From Hyphomicrobiales bacterium (GTDB lineage: Bacteria; Pseudomonadota; Alphaproteobacteria; Rhizobiales; Rhizobiaceae), in NCBI GenBank assembly GCA_900465675.1, contig UBJR01000003.1, positions 49,785 through 113,784 on the forward strand: a DNA stretch of 64,000 bases, given 5' to 3'. A model generated the notes under the pieces. It worked only from the letters and a program-made list of their open reading frames with translations. It did not search any database and had not been told where the DNA came from. Numbering within the stretch: position 1 is the stretch's first letter; each line of letters starts with the position of its first letter. Shown piece by piece: positions 1 to 8,696 of the stretch. The position numbers and the translations under genes are program-made.

Positions 1-1820
1 GCCTGATGGCGCTGGATTTCTACCGTGCTATCCTGTCGGCCTTCCTGATTCCTTTCGGCCTGACGACGCGGGCGATGGCAAACGGGGTGCGCGAGTTTCT
101 CTATGAAAATGTCATCGCCCACCGGCAGATCTCGCTGATCGCCGACCGCTTCGATACGGCGCTGAACAACATGCCGCACGGGCTTGTGATGGTCGACCCG
201 TCGAACCGGATCCAGGTGATCAACCGCAAGGCCTGTGAGCTCCTGAAGATCGGCGACCCTGAAAGACTGAAGGATCGGGATCTCGGTGCGGTGCTGCGCT
301 ATGGCGCCCGCTACAGTTTCATGGATTCCTCGCAGCCCGATCTCATTCTGCGCCAGCTATCGCAGGTGGCGGAAGGGAGCATGTCGCGAGTGCTGATCCA
401 CTTACCCGAGGACCTGTCGCTGGAATTCTCTGCCAAGCGCCGGGTCGATGGCGGCGCGGTGCTGATCTTCGAGGATGTGTCGAGGAGAGTGAAGGCGGAG
501 CAGAAAATCCTGCACATGGTTCGCTTCGATGCGTTGAGCGGCCTGCCGAACCGCGAATATTTCGGCCAGCTCGTCCAGGATTATCTTGGCCGCCATCCGC
601 GCCGCAAAGGCCCGCTCGGCTTCATGGTCATCGATATCGACGAGTTCAAGCATGTCAACGACATGCGCGGCCACATCACTGGCGATAAGCTGCTCTGTGC
701 CATCGCCGAACGGGTGAAGGAGAAGGCCGGAAGCGCTATCGTCGGGCGCTTGATGGGCGACCAGTTCGTGATCTTCTTCCCGCATGCCAAGAGCCGCGAC
801 TCGCTCGAAGGCGAAATGCGGGGCGTGCATGCCGCAATCCAGGGCCACTACGAGGCCGACGAGGTGACTTTCCTCATCTCGCTCAGCGCCGGTTACGCGG
901 TGTTGGAAGGCAATGCGTTCGCAATGGACGAATGGAGTATCAAGGCCGATCTGGCGCTGTTCGAGAGCAAGTCGCGTGGACGCGGCGGTATCGCAGGTTT
1001 CGAACACGAGATGGATGGCCGCTATGTCGAGCAGCAGAAGCTGAAGGCCGATCTTCGCGATGCCGTCGCGGCGGGCGCGTTGAACGCCGTCTACCAGCCG
1101 ATGTACAAGACCGACGGAACGCGGATCGGATGCGCGGAGGCGCTGGCGCGCTGGGTGCATCCCGAACGGGGTTCGATCCCGCCCGATGTCTTTATCCGGC
1201 TTGCCGAGGAAATGGGCATCATCTCCGATATCACCCGCTTCATCCTGCTGCGCGCCTGTGCCGACTGCATGACCTGGCCGGAGCATATCGCCGTCTCCGT
1301 CAACCTTTCGGCGCGTGACCTGCGTGACAACGATATTCTCTCGCTGGTCTCCGAGGCGCTGTCGCGAACCGGTCTGCCACCCGCGCGCCTGCATCTGGAA
1401 GTGACCGAAAGCTGCCTGATCGACGAGCCGGCGGCGGTGCGCGCCATCCTTGCGGAACTGCGCTCGCGCGGCATCACCATCGCCATCGACGATTTCGGCA
1501 CCGGATTCTCCAGCCTCAGCTATCTCGACACGCTGCCGCTCGATATCGTCAAGATCGACCGTTCCTTCGTGCGCAACATCGTTCAGGATACCCGCAGGCT
1601 GAAACTGCTGCGTGGCACGGTCAATCTGGCGCGCGAGCTTGGTTTGAAGATCGTTGTCGAGGGTGTCGAGACGGCAGATCAGCTTGCCATCCTCAACAAG
1701 CAGCGCAGCGCCGATCTGATCCAGGGCTACGTCTTCTCGCAGCCTGTTCCATCGCAGAACATCGGCATTCTCTCCGCGAATCTGCGCCCCGCGTCCCGCC
1801 GCAAGACCGGCGCCGCCTGA
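1..1820 (+). CDS. PAS-GGDEF-EAL protein, 5' end outside window
   Basis: Cyclic-di-GMP signalling protein. The reading frame is open to the left edge, and the first in-frame ATG (position 6) follows other codons, so the true start and probably an N-terminal membrane or sensor part lie outside the window. Numbering from that ATG, a PAS-like segment spans about residues 45-160, a GGDEF domain about 175-335 and an EAL domain about 345-595. The cyclase signature is degenerate: MGDQF replaces GGDEF at 250-254, so diguanylate cyclase activity is unlikely. The EAL domain looks intact, with EALARW (378-383), EVTES (465-469), the DDFGTG loop (495-500), KIDRSF (516-521) and EGVE (552-555), so c-di-GMP phosphodiesterase activity is expected. 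The next gene is co-directional but has its own CtrA-type upstream site. Confidence 0.93.
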   Translation, partial: LMALDFYRAILSAFLIPFGLTTRAMANGVREFLYENVIAHRQISLIADRFDTALNNMPHGLVMVDPSNRIQVINRKACELLKIGDPERLKDRDLGAVLRYGARYSFMDSSQPDLILRQLSQVAEGSMSRVLIHLPEDLSLEFSAKRRVDGGAVLIFEDVSRRVKAEQKILHMVRFDALSGLPNREYFGQLVQDYLGRHPRRKGPLGFMVIDIDEFKHVNDMRGHITGDKLLCAIAERVKEKAGSAIVGRLMGDQFVIFFPHAKSRDSLEGEMRGVHAAIQGHYEADEVTFLISLSAGYAVLEGNAFAMDEWSIKADLALFESKSRGRGGIAGFEHEMDGRYVEQQKLKADLRDAVAAGALNAVYQPMYKTDGTRIGCAEALARWVHPERGSIPPDVFIRLAEEMGIISDITRFILLRACADCMTWPEHIAVSVNLSARDLRDNDILSLVSEALSRTGLPPARLHLEVTESCLIDEPAAVRAILAELRSRGITIAIDDFGTGFSSLSYLDTLPLDIVKIDRSFVRNIVQDTRRLKLLRGTVNLARELGLKIVVEGVETADQLAILNKQRSADLIQGYVFSQPVPSQNIGILSANLRPASRRKTGAA

Positions 1821-1933
1821 TTTCCCCTCAGAATTCAGGGGTATAGCGACCCTAACCGCGGCGGCCGTTAACCTTAACGATTCAAATGTGATTAACATTG
1901 TCTGCAATCATTGCGCGAGAACGGGCGGTATGC

Positions 1934-1949
1934 TTAATGATCCGTTAAC
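1934..1949 (+). promoter_or_regulatory. CtrA binding box (TTAA-N7-TTAAC)
   Basis: TTAA at 1934-1937 and TTAAC at 1945-1949 are separated by exactly seven bases, a perfect match to the alphaproteobacterial CtrA consensus. Further TTAA half-sites lie at 1868, 1874 and 1892, and a GANTC (CcrM methylation) site at 1879-1883. The box ends 14 bases before the ATG at 1964 and 59 bases before the ATG at 2009. Confidence 0.6.
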
Positions 1950-1963
1950 AAGCGGTGGGCACG

Positions 1964-2716
1964 ATGGCAGACGGTTTTTCGACGACCAGCGATTTCAGCA
2001 GGAAGCTGATGGAAATACTCGACCATGTCGAATACCGGCGCATTGAAAGCACCGAGGACATGGAAGATGTGGAGCGCCTGCGCTTCCGGGCCTATAAGGC
2101 GCGCGAAGTGCTGCCGGTCGCGGCCACCACGCTGATCGATGATGTCGATTTCGACCGTCAGGCCTATGTTTTCGGGCTGTATTATTATGAAGAACTGGTC
2201 AGCACGATCCGCATTCATCACGTGACGCCCGATCATCGCGTGTCGCAGTCGGGCGGCATCTTTCCTGGCGAAATGGATGCCTTTCTCGATGCCGGAATGA
2301 CGCTGATCGATCCGGCCCGGTTCGCGGCCGATCCCGAAGCGGCGGCCGAGCTTCCCTGGCTGCCTTATCTGACGCTGCGCCCGAATATCGTTGCCGCTGC
2401 GCATTTCCGCGCCGACCGTGTATTGCAGCATGTGCGTCCGGCCCATGCTGCCTTCTACAAGCGGGTTTTCTACGCCGATACCGTCGTCGCGTCGCGGATG
2501 GCCGATATCTACGGCTTCGACCTGACGCTGATGGCAACCAATGTGCTCGAAGTCGGACGGAAGCTGCTGACGCGCTATCCGTTCTTTATGTCGAGCGCCA
2601 GCGAGCAGCGCATGATGTTCGGCCGGGTCGCGGATCAGGGGCCGCCGGCGCTGACCATCATCCCAACGGCGCGCTTCGTGCCCGAGGGCGAGCTTGGCAC
2701 TGATCTGCCGCTCTGA
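1964..2716 (+). CDS. FeeM-like N-acyl transferase (GNAT / acyl-homoserine-lactone-synthase fold)
   Basis: Predicted cytosolic acyltransferase of the FeeM catalytic-core type, related to N-acyl amino acid and acyl-homoserine-lactone synthases. The N-terminal core carries the typical LRFRAYKARE helix, then DDVDFD and a strand reading LVSTIRIH, and ends near 250 residues as expected. Acyl donor and acceptor cannot be read from sequence. Start choice is uncertain: a GTG at 1955, this ATG, or an ATG at 2009 preceded by AGGA at good spacing; the last would place the CtrA box in normal promoter position. No LuxR-type regulator lies nearby. Family identity is fairly sure, product unknown. Confidence 0.75.
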   Translation: MADGFSTTSDFSRKLMEILDHVEYRRIESTEDMEDVERLRFRAYKAREVLPVAATTLIDDVDFDRQAYVFGLYYYEELVSTIRIHHVTPDHRVSQSGGIFPGEMDAFLDAGMTLIDPARFAADPEAAAELPWLPYLTLRPNIVAAAHFRADRVLQHVRPAHAAFYKRVFYADTVVASRMADIYGFDLTLMATNVLEVGRKLLTRYPFFMSSASEQRMMFGRVADQGPPALTIIPTARFVPEGELGTDLPL

Positions 2717-2894
2717 GGCTATGGCGCAAGAAAGCCGTTTCCGCGTACTGCATGCGGCATTGTCATGCATTGCGCTTTCCCGAAGCTTTGTGTAAGCCCT
2801 GAGCAGGGATTGATCCGCTGCAAGCGCTGCTGATCATGGCATTCAGGCGGTCTGCCTCACTGTGCGGACCGGGCATTTGAGGGAGACGATATTC

Positions 2895-3119
2895 ATGGCC
2901 GAACATCACACCGGACCCGTCGAAGTTGGCGCGCCGATGGACTACAAGGAACATGAGGCCACTTACAATACGTTCATCGCTGCCGCAAAGTACGGCACGA
3001 TGTTCCTCGTCGCCCTGCTGCTCGGTATGACGGCTGGTTTCTTCACCGGTGGCGGCCTGCTCGGCGGCATTCTGGTTTTCCTTATCATTCTCGTCGCCGG
3101 TCTGGTCCTGCTGCGTTGA
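2895..3119 (+). CDS. aa3-type cytochrome c oxidase subunit IV
   Basis: Small (74 residues) bacterial CoxIV-family membrane protein. The N-terminal part is hydrophilic and includes an EHEATYNTF-type motif; a single hydrophobic hairpin rich in Gly and Leu fills the C-terminal half. The start at 2895 is chosen because GGGAGA lies directly upstream and the protein then begins MAEHH; an in-frame upstream ATG at 2862 lacks this signal. It precedes the transhydrogenase genes, an arrangement seen in other Rhizobiales. It would associate with the aa3 oxidase in the inner membrane; the catalytic cox genes are not in this window. Confidence 0.85.
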   Translation: MAEHHTGPVEVGAPMDYKEHEATYNTFIAAAKYGTMFLVALLLGMTAGFFTGGGLLGGILVFLIILVAGLVLLR

Positions 3120-3215
3120 TCGCGGCAGGGAGGGGCGATTTTCCAAAGATTTTCTGACGCTTGGCCATAAGCGGGGAGACCCGCGGCGGTCTGGCTGACC
3201 CGGAGGAGGGGGCAG

Positions 3216-4364
3216 TTGGGCACTATCGTATTCGTCGCGCGTGAAGCGGCGGACTTGGAGACGCGCGTATCTGCGTCACCCGAGACCGTCAAGAAGATGA
3301 AGGGCCTCGGCTTCGACGTGATCGTCGAGGCGGGGGCGGGTGGTTTGTCGCGTATTCCGGACGGGGAATTCGAGGCTGCCGGTGCCAGGATCGGCACGGC
3401 TGCCGATGCCGCTTCGGCCGACGTTGTCCTGAAGGTGCGCCGCCCGGCTGCGGCCGAGATTGCCGGATACAAGAGCGGTGCTGTCGTCATCGCCATCATG
3501 GATCCCTACGGCAATGACGAAGCGGTTGCCGGGATGGCAAGTGCCGGTCTCTCCGCCTTCGCCATGGAACTGATGCCGCGCATCACCCGCGCCCAGTCGA
3601 TGGACGTTCTCTCATCCCAGGCCAATCTCGCCGGTTATCAGGCGGTCATCGAGGCGGCTGCGGTCTATGACCGTGCCATGCCGATGATGATGACGGCTGC
3701 AGGCACGGTGCCGGCCGCCAAGGTCTTCGTCATGGGCGCCGGTGTTGCCGGTCTGCAGGCGATCGCCACCGCGCGCCGTCTGGGTGCCGCGGTTTCGGCC
3801 ACCGACGTTCGCCCGGCCGCCAAGGAACAGGTCGCCTCGCTCGGCGCCAAGTTCATCGCCGTCGAGGACGACGAGTTCAAGGCTGCTGAGACGGCTGGTG
3901 GTTACGCCAAGGAAATGTCGAAAGACTATCAGGCGAAGCAGGCAGCACTGGTTGCCGAGCATATCGCCAAGCAGGACATCGTCATCACCACGGCGCTGAT
4001 TCCCGGCCGTCCGGCACCGCGTCTCGTGACGCGCGAGATGCTGAAGGCGATGAAGCCCGGCGCCATCGCCGTCGATCTCGCGGTCGAACGCGGCGGCAAT
4101 ATCGAGGGTGCTGTGGCCGATCAGGTGGCCGAGGTCGAGGGCGTCAAGGTCATCGGCTATGCCAATATGCCGGGCCGTGTCGCGGCCAGCGCTTCGGCGC
4201 TCTATGCCAAGAACCTCCTGACGTTCCTGGAGACCATGGTCAACAAGGACACGAAGACGGTGGTCATCAATCTCGACGACGAGCTGATCAAGGCGACGAT
4301 GCTGACCTATGCAGGCGATGTCGTGCATCCGGCATTCGGCGGCGCCAAGAAGGGGGATAACTGA
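3216..4364 (+). CDS. pntAA: Proton-translocating NAD(P) transhydrogenase subunit alpha part 1
   Basis: Domain I (NAD(H)-binding) of the membrane-bound transhydrogenase, which couples hydride transfer from NADH to NADP+ to proton entry. The 382-residue protein contains the alanine-dehydrogenase/PntA N-terminal domain ([19 protein letters not shown]) and a Rossmann segment [15 protein letters not shown] near residue 172. The start is TTG at 3216, supported by the strong GGAGGAGGGGG ribosome-binding site at 3201-3212. Its TGA stop overlaps the next ATG by one base, indicating translational coupling. Alpha is split into two genes as usual in alphaproteobacteria, unlike the single E. coli pntA. 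Confidence 0.95.
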   Translation: MGTIVFVAREAADLETRVSASPETVKKMKGLGFDVIVEAGAGGLSRIPDGEFEAAGARIGTAADAASADVVLKVRRPAAAEIAGYKSGAVVIAIMDPYGNDEAVAGMASAGLSAFAMELMPRITRAQSMDVLSSQANLAGYQAVIEAAAVYDRAMPMMMTAAGTVPAAKVFVMGAGVAGLQAIATARRLGAAVSATDVRPAAKEQVASLGAKFIAVEDDEFKAAETAGGYAKEMSKDYQAKQAALVAEHIAKQDIVITTALIPGRPAPRLVTREMLKAMKPGAIAVDLAVERGGNIEGAVADQVAEVEGVKVIGYANMPGRVAASASALYAKNLLTFLETMVNKDTKTVVINLDDELIKATMLTYAGDVVHPAFGGAKKGDN

Positions 4365-4762
4365 TGGCCAGTGAAGCAATGGACAAGGCCCTCGAGCAGC
4401 TCGACCAGGCCGTCACGGCGGTGGCAACGGCTGCCGCGCATGCCCCCGAAGTCGCCAGTGCTGCGACAGGCGGGGCGATCGATCCCTTCGTCTTCCAGCT
4501 GGCGATCTTCGTGCTGGCGATCTTCGTCGGCTACTACGTCGTCTGGTCGGTGACGCCGGCGCTGCACACGCCGCTGATGGCGGTGACCAACGCCATCTCC
4601 TCGGTCATCGTCGTCGGCGCACTGCTCGCGGTCGGCATCTCGGCCAGCGGTCTGGCAACCGGTTTCGGCTTTGTCGCGCTGGTTCTCGTCTCGGTCAATA
4701 TCTTCGGCGGCTTCCTCGTCACGCAGCGCATGCTGGCGATGTACCGCAAGAAGGACAAGTGA
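4364..4762 (+). CDS. pntAB: Transhydrogenase subunit alpha part 2 (membrane part)
   Basis: A 132-residue membrane subunit corresponding to the C-terminal transmembrane part of E. coli PntA. A hydrophilic Ala/Glu-rich N-terminal stretch of about 40 residues precedes three to four hydrophobic helices beginning with [22 protein letters not shown], and the end is basic (MYRKKDK). The start codon overlaps the pntAA stop by one base, and pntB follows after ten bases. Confidence 0.93.
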   Translation: MASEAMDKALEQLDQAVTAVATAAAHAPEVASAATGGAIDPFVFQLAIFVLAIFVGYYVVWSVTPALHTPLMAVTNAISSVIVVGALLAVGISASGLATGFGFVALVLVSVNIFGGFLVTQRMLAMYRKKDK

Positions 4763-4772
4763 GGCCGGACGC

Positions 4773-6167
4773 ATGACCAATATCGCAGCTTTCCTCTACC
4801 TCGTCTCCGGCGTGCTGTTCATCCTGGCGCTCCGCGGTCTTTCCCATCCGGCCACCAGCCGCAAGGGCAATCTCTACGGCATGATCGGCATGGGGATCGC
4901 CATCCTCACGACGCTGGTGCTGGCCACACCGTCCTTCATCGGCTTCGTCCTGATCGTGCTCGGTCTGGCGATCGGCGGGGGCGCAGGTGCTTATATCGCC
5001 CGCGTCATTCCGATGACCTCGATGCCGCAGCTGGTTGCAGGCTTCCACTCGCTGGTCGGCCTTGCCGCCGTGCTCGTCGCAGCATCGGCGCTCTATACGC
5101 CGCTCTCCTTCGGCATCGGCGATATCGGCTCGATCCATGCCGAAGCGCGTGTCGAGATGGCGATCGGTGCGGCCATCGGCGCGCTGACCTTCACCGGCTC
5201 GATCATCGCCTTCCTGAAGCTCGACGGGCGGATGTCCGGCAAGCCGATCATGCTGCCATTCCGCCACGTTATCAACGCCGCTCTGCTGGTGCTGATTGTC
5301 TTCTTCATCATCGGCCTTGCCGTCACCGAAAGCCATTTCGACTTCTGGGCGATCATCGTGCTGGCGCTGGCGCTCGGCGTGCTGCTGATCGTTCCGATCG
5401 GCGGCGCCGACATGCCCGTCGTCGTCTCGATGCTCAATTCCTATTCGGGCTGGGCGGCGGCCGGCATCGGCTTCACGCTCGGCAATCTAGCGCTGATCAT
5501 CACCGGCGCGCTGGTCGGCTCGTCGGGTGCGATCCTCTCCTACATCATGTGCAAGGGCATGAACCGATCCTTCATCTCGGTCATTCTCGGCGGCTTCGGC
5601 GGCGAGACATCGAGCGGTGCGGCCGACAATTCCGACAAGACGGTCAAGCTCGGCTCGGCCGAGGATGCCGCCTATCTGATGGCCAATGCCTCGAAGGTGA
5701 TCATCGTGCCGGGCTACGGCATGGCGGTGGCACAGGCCCAGCATGCGCTGCGCGAACTGGCCGACAATCTCAAGAAGGCCGGTGTCGAGGTGAAGTACGC
5801 GATCCATCCGGTCGCGGGCCGCATGCCCGGCCATATGAACGTGCTGCTTGCCGAAGCCAATGTTCCCTATGACGAGGTCTTCGAGCTCGAGGACATCAAT
5901 TCGGAATTCGCCCAGGCCGACGTTGCCTATGTCATCGGCGCCAACGACGTCACCAACCCGGCGGCGCGCGACGACAAGACCTCGCCGATCTACGGCATGC
6001 CGATCCTCGACGTCGACAAGGCCAAGACCTGCATCTTCGTCAAGCGCTCGCTCGGCTCCGGCTATGCCGGCATCGACAACACGCTGTTCTACAAGGACGG
6101 CACGATGATGCTGCTCGGCGATGCCAAGAAGGTCACCGAAGAGATCAACAAGTCCATCGGGCATTGA
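4773..6167 (+). CDS. pntB: NAD(P) transhydrogenase subunit beta
   Basis: 464-residue beta subunit. The N-terminal half holds about eight to nine transmembrane helices of the proton channel; the C-terminal half is the NADP(H)-binding domain III, with the dinucleotide motif VPGYGMAVAQAQH and the conserved segments HPVAGRMPGHMNVLLAEA and VIGANDVTNPAA. The frame is open further upstream, but the ATG at 4773 lies ten bases after the pntAB stop and gives the family N-terminus MTNIAAFLYL. A strong hairpin terminator at 6191-6217 closes the operon. Confidence 0.96.
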   Translation: MTNIAAFLYLVSGVLFILALRGLSHPATSRKGNLYGMIGMGIAILTTLVLATPSFIGFVLIVLGLAIGGGAGAYIARVIPMTSMPQLVAGFHSLVGLAAVLVAASALYTPLSFGIGDIGSIHAEARVEMAIGAAIGALTFTGSIIAFLKLDGRMSGKPIMLPFRHVINAALLVLIVFFIIGLAVTESHFDFWAIIVLALALGVLLIVPIGGADMPVVVSMLNSYSGWAAAGIGFTLGNLALIITGALVGSSGAILSYIMCKGMNRSFISVILGGFGGETSSGAADNSDKTVKLGSAEDAAYLMANASKVIIVPGYGMAVAQAQHALRELADNLKKAGVEVKYAIHPVAGRMPGHMNVLLAEANVPYDEVFELEDINSEFAQADVAYVIGANDVTNPAARDDKTSPIYGMPILDVDKAKTCIFVKRSLGSGYAGIDNTLFYKDGTMMLLGDAKKVTEEINKSIGH

Positions 6168-6190
6168 TTGATTTGAACGTGACTATACGG

Positions 6191-6223
6191 AAAGAGCCCG
6201 GTTTCGCCGGGCTCTTTGCTTTT
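6191..6223 (+). terminator. Rho-independent terminator of pnt operon
   Basis: An 11-bp perfect stem (6191-6201 with 6207-6217, AAAGAGCCCGG and its complement) with a five-base TTTCG loop, followed by a T-rich run. Confidence 0.9.
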
Positions 6224-6238
6224 CTGGCGCAGGCACAG

Positions 6239-6264
6239 AAAAGGCCCGCCGGAGCAGGCCTTTT
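6239..6264 (-). terminator. Rho-independent terminator for the DUF992 gene
   Basis: Eight-bp stem AAAAGGCC/GGCCTTTT with a ten-base loop, about 20 bases beyond the stop codon of the minus-strand gene and back to back with the pnt terminator. Confidence 0.75.
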
Positions 6265-6283
6265 CCTCGCGCTGAACCCGTGA

Positions 6284-6766
6284 TCAGGTCGCAGCGGGCG
6301 CCAGCGTCATTTTCTCCACGCCGACAGCGAGGTTCAGGCCTTCCTGGGCCTGGACATTGAGCGGCTGCAGCATGAAGGATTGGTTTGTGCCGCCGGCAAT
6401 CACCTTGGCGCCGGCCCCAGCGCCGAAGCTGGCATCGGCGCCGACGCCGTAATATTCGCCGGCAAGCGCGAATTGCGGGAAGTCGGTGCCGGTCTTGGCG
6501 AGCACCTGCCAGATCATCACGCTCTTGCCGGTCTGGCCGATATCGATGCCGTATTTTTCGATCTTGCCTGCGTAGACGGCCTTCGCGCCGCCGCCTGCCG
6601 GCGTGTAGGTGCAGATCAGGTTCTTCTCGGACTTGATGATGAGACCCTGACCGCCGTCCGAGCCGCAGACGAGGCGCCCGAGGCTGACATAGTCGGCAGC
6701 TGCCGCCGGTGTGGCGCAGGCTGCAGCGGTCAGCGCGGCGGCTGCGATCATCGTTTGCTTGAACAT
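6284..6766 (-). CDS. DUF992 family exported protein
   Basis: 160-residue exported protein. A clear Sec signal peptide (MFKQTMIAAAALTAAACATPAAAA) precedes a domain containing VSLGRLVCGSDGG, YTPAGGGAKAVYAGKIEKYGIDIG and the Gly/Ala-rich ASFGAGAGAKVIAGG, the pattern of the DUF992 family found in alphaproteobacteria. The family has no established function; a small periplasmic beta-rich protein is likely. It is a single-gene unit flanked by terminators. Confidence 0.85.
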   Translation of the reverse strand: MFKQTMIAAAALTAAACATPAAAADYVSLGRLVCGSDGGQGLIIKSEKNLICTYTPAGGGAKAVYAGKIEKYGIDIGQTGKSVMIWQVLAKTGTDFPQFALAGEYYGVGADASFGAGAGAKVIAGGTNQSFMLQPLNVQAQEGLNLAVGVEKMTLAPAAT

Positions 6767-6828
6767 GGTCCTTCTCCTTTGAATGACCTGTTCGAAACGG
6801 GCGGCGCTTTTTATTGTTCCCGCCGGCT

Positions 6829-8487
6829 CTAATCGCGGGCCAGCGTGCTGCGCGTTGCCGTCAGCACCCAGAGCAGGCCTTCCGCCAGGTAATCGACCTG
6901 AACGGTGCCGCGGAAGGCAGCTGCCGCATGCATCTTGATAACCGTCGTGCCGAATCCGGAGCGCTCCGGCACTTTCACCGCCGGTCCGCTCAGTTCCCGC
7001 CAGATGAACCGCAGCATCGGTTCCGTCTGGTTTTCCACTTCGACCTCCTCCCAGGAGAAGGTCACGCGTCCCTCGGGGATCGACAATGCGCCGTATTTCA
7101 CCGAGTTGGTCGCCAGCTCATGCAGCGTCAGGCCGAGATTCTGGACGGCTTCGGGCTTCAGCATGAAGTCCTTGCCGACGATCTCGATCTGCTCGACGGC
7201 CTGCGGAAAGGCGTCGAGATGGATATCCACCACCCGCCGCAGCGAGGCGCCGGCCCATTGTTCGCTGGTAAGGAGCTCGATCGACCGCACAAGGCCATCC
7301 AGCCGCTCGGCAACGGCTGCCTGAAAACCCTCGACGCTGTCGGCCTGCTTCGCAAGCTGGCGCATCATCGCCTGGGCGAGCGTCAGCAGGTTCTTGGTGC
7401 GATGAACCAGTTCGTTCATCACGAAATGCAGCCGGTCCTCGGTCTGGCTGCGATCGAAGGAGGCGTTGGACAGCGCGACGGCCACCTGGTTGGCCTCGAC
7501 GACGCTGGTATCGATCGGCGCGACGATGTGGCCCTCGCCCATGCGGTTTGCCATCTCGGCGATATCGCGGATTGTCGTGCGCACCTGACGGGCCACGGCA
7601 TAGGCGGCGAAAACGGCGACGGCGAGGAGGGCAATGCCGCCGATGATCAGAAAGCGCCAGGTCGTCAGGATGGATGCCTGTGCTGTGGAGATCGGCCCCC
7701 AGATTACCGTCTTCCATGACCAGCCGGGGATCTGCGCGTAGCCGAGCAACTGGTCGGGCAGGATCTTGCGGTCCTCGAAGACGCCGCGGGACGCGATGAG
7801 CGAAGGCAGGATGCGAGGATCGAAGGCGGTGCCTGGTTCGATGGCGAAGGGCCCGCCCGAGGCGACGACGTGCCCGGACTGGTCGATGACGGCTGCCGAC
7901 CATCCGGCCGCAAGGCCTTCCGGCTGCAGCATCTTCGCCAGGTCCTTGGCGTTCTGGGTGATGATCAGCGCCGCTGCGTTGCCGGTCTGGACCGGCATGG
8001 TGACGTTATAGACCCACTCGCCGCTGGTGCTGCCCTGGAAAACGTTGGAGGCCTCGATCCGGCCGCTATCCATGGCGTATTTGAGCGCCGTGAGATTGCT
8101 CATCTTGCCGAGCTGCGTGCCAAAATCGCGGCGGGTATTCAGCAGCTGCTGGCCGTCCTTGTCGGTGGCGATGACATAAAGCGTATCGCCGCGCAGCGCC
8201 GTTTCGGTGCGCTGGTGGAATGATGCGTAGTCGCTGTGCTCAAGCTCCGGCGAGGTGGCGAGCAGGCGGAGCGTGGTGGCCATATCCTGCAATTGCCGGT
8301 CGACGGAGCGGGAGAGGGCGAGCGCATCCTGCGCCGTCTCGCGGCGCAGCGTGTCGCGCTGGTTGTCCTCGAGCTGCAGCAGCAGAAGCGTCACGAACGC
8401 GAAGATCGGCACGGCGATGGCGACGGCCATCGCAACCAGGTAGGTTCCGATCGTGGCCTTTGGAAACATGCGGGAACGCAGGCTCAT
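6829..8487 (-). CDS. HWE-family sensor histidine kinase with extracytoplasmic cache-like domain
   Basis: Membrane sensor kinase of 552 residues from the ATG at 8487, preferred over a GTG at 8514 because GGAAGAG lies seven bases before it. One helix near residues 15-37 and a second near 278-300 enclose a periplasmic region of about 240 residues resembling dCache sensors. A HAMP-like linker leads to the HWE/HisKA_2 kinase: NELVHRTKNLL with the phosphoacceptor His near 362, an N box LHELATNSVKYGALS, and the WRE and GFGTTVIKM segments typical of HWE kinases. No response regulator is adjacent, so the partner is unknown; general stress response or single-domain regulators are possible. Confidence 0.9.
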   Translation of the reverse strand: MSLRSRMFPKATIGTYLVAMAVAIAVPIFAFVTLLLLQLEDNQRDTLRRETAQDALALSRSVDRQLQDMATTLRLLATSPELEHSDYASFHQRTETALRGDTLYVIATDKDGQQLLNTRRDFGTQLGKMSNLTALKYAMDSGRIEASNVFQGSTSGEWVYNVTMPVQTGNAAALIITQNAKDLAKMLQPEGLAAGWSAAVIDQSGHVVASGGPFAIEPGTAFDPRILPSLIASRGVFEDRKILPDQLLGYAQIPGWSWKTVIWGPISTAQASILTTWRFLIIGGIALLAVAVFAAYAVARQVRTTIRDIAEMANRMGEGHIVAPIDTSVVEANQVAVALSNASFDRSQTEDRLHFVMNELVHRTKNLLTLAQAMMRQLAKQADSVEGFQAAVAERLDGLVRSIELLTSEQWAGASLRRVVDIHLDAFPQAVEQIEIVGKDFMLKPEAVQNLGLTLHELATNSVKYGALSIPEGRVTFSWEEVEVENQTEPMLRFIWRELSGPAVKVPERSGFGTTVIKMHAAAAFRGTVQVDYLAEGLLWVLTATRSTLARD

Positions 8488-8596
8488 CGGCAGGCTCTTC
8501 CACCTAGCCGGCACACACGGAATCCGGAACTTTTTCCAACAGATAGGAAAGCAGAAAACTGCATTACCGCCATCGCCCTGAACGCGTTCTGATTCC

Positions 8597-8612
8597 CGAT
8601 AGCCTGCTATCG
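8597..8612. promoter_or_regulatory. 16-nt palindrome, candidate operator
   Basis: CGATAGC-CT-GCTATCG is a perfect 7-bp inverted repeat with a two-base centre, lying between the stop of the oxidoreductase gene and the start of the HWE kinase gene. There is no T-run, so an operator is more likely than a terminator. Function is inferred only from symmetry. Confidence 0.35.
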
Positions 8613-8696
8613 ATGCAGGGTCATGTTAGGGGGTGGGGGATGGGGTTGCAACCTCCTAAATGAAGGTGACGGCTTTGTCGCATTTCGTACCAACGC

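Noticed and set aside
1825..1842. Terminator after the GGDEF-EAL gene (CCCCT...AGGGG)
   Set aside because: Five-bp stem with no T-run; too weak to call.
402..1907. 501-residue open frame on the minus strand across the GGDEF-EAL gene
   Set aside because: Antisense shadow of a high-GC gene; low-complexity composition, no recognisable domain, and the plus-strand product is a clear family member.
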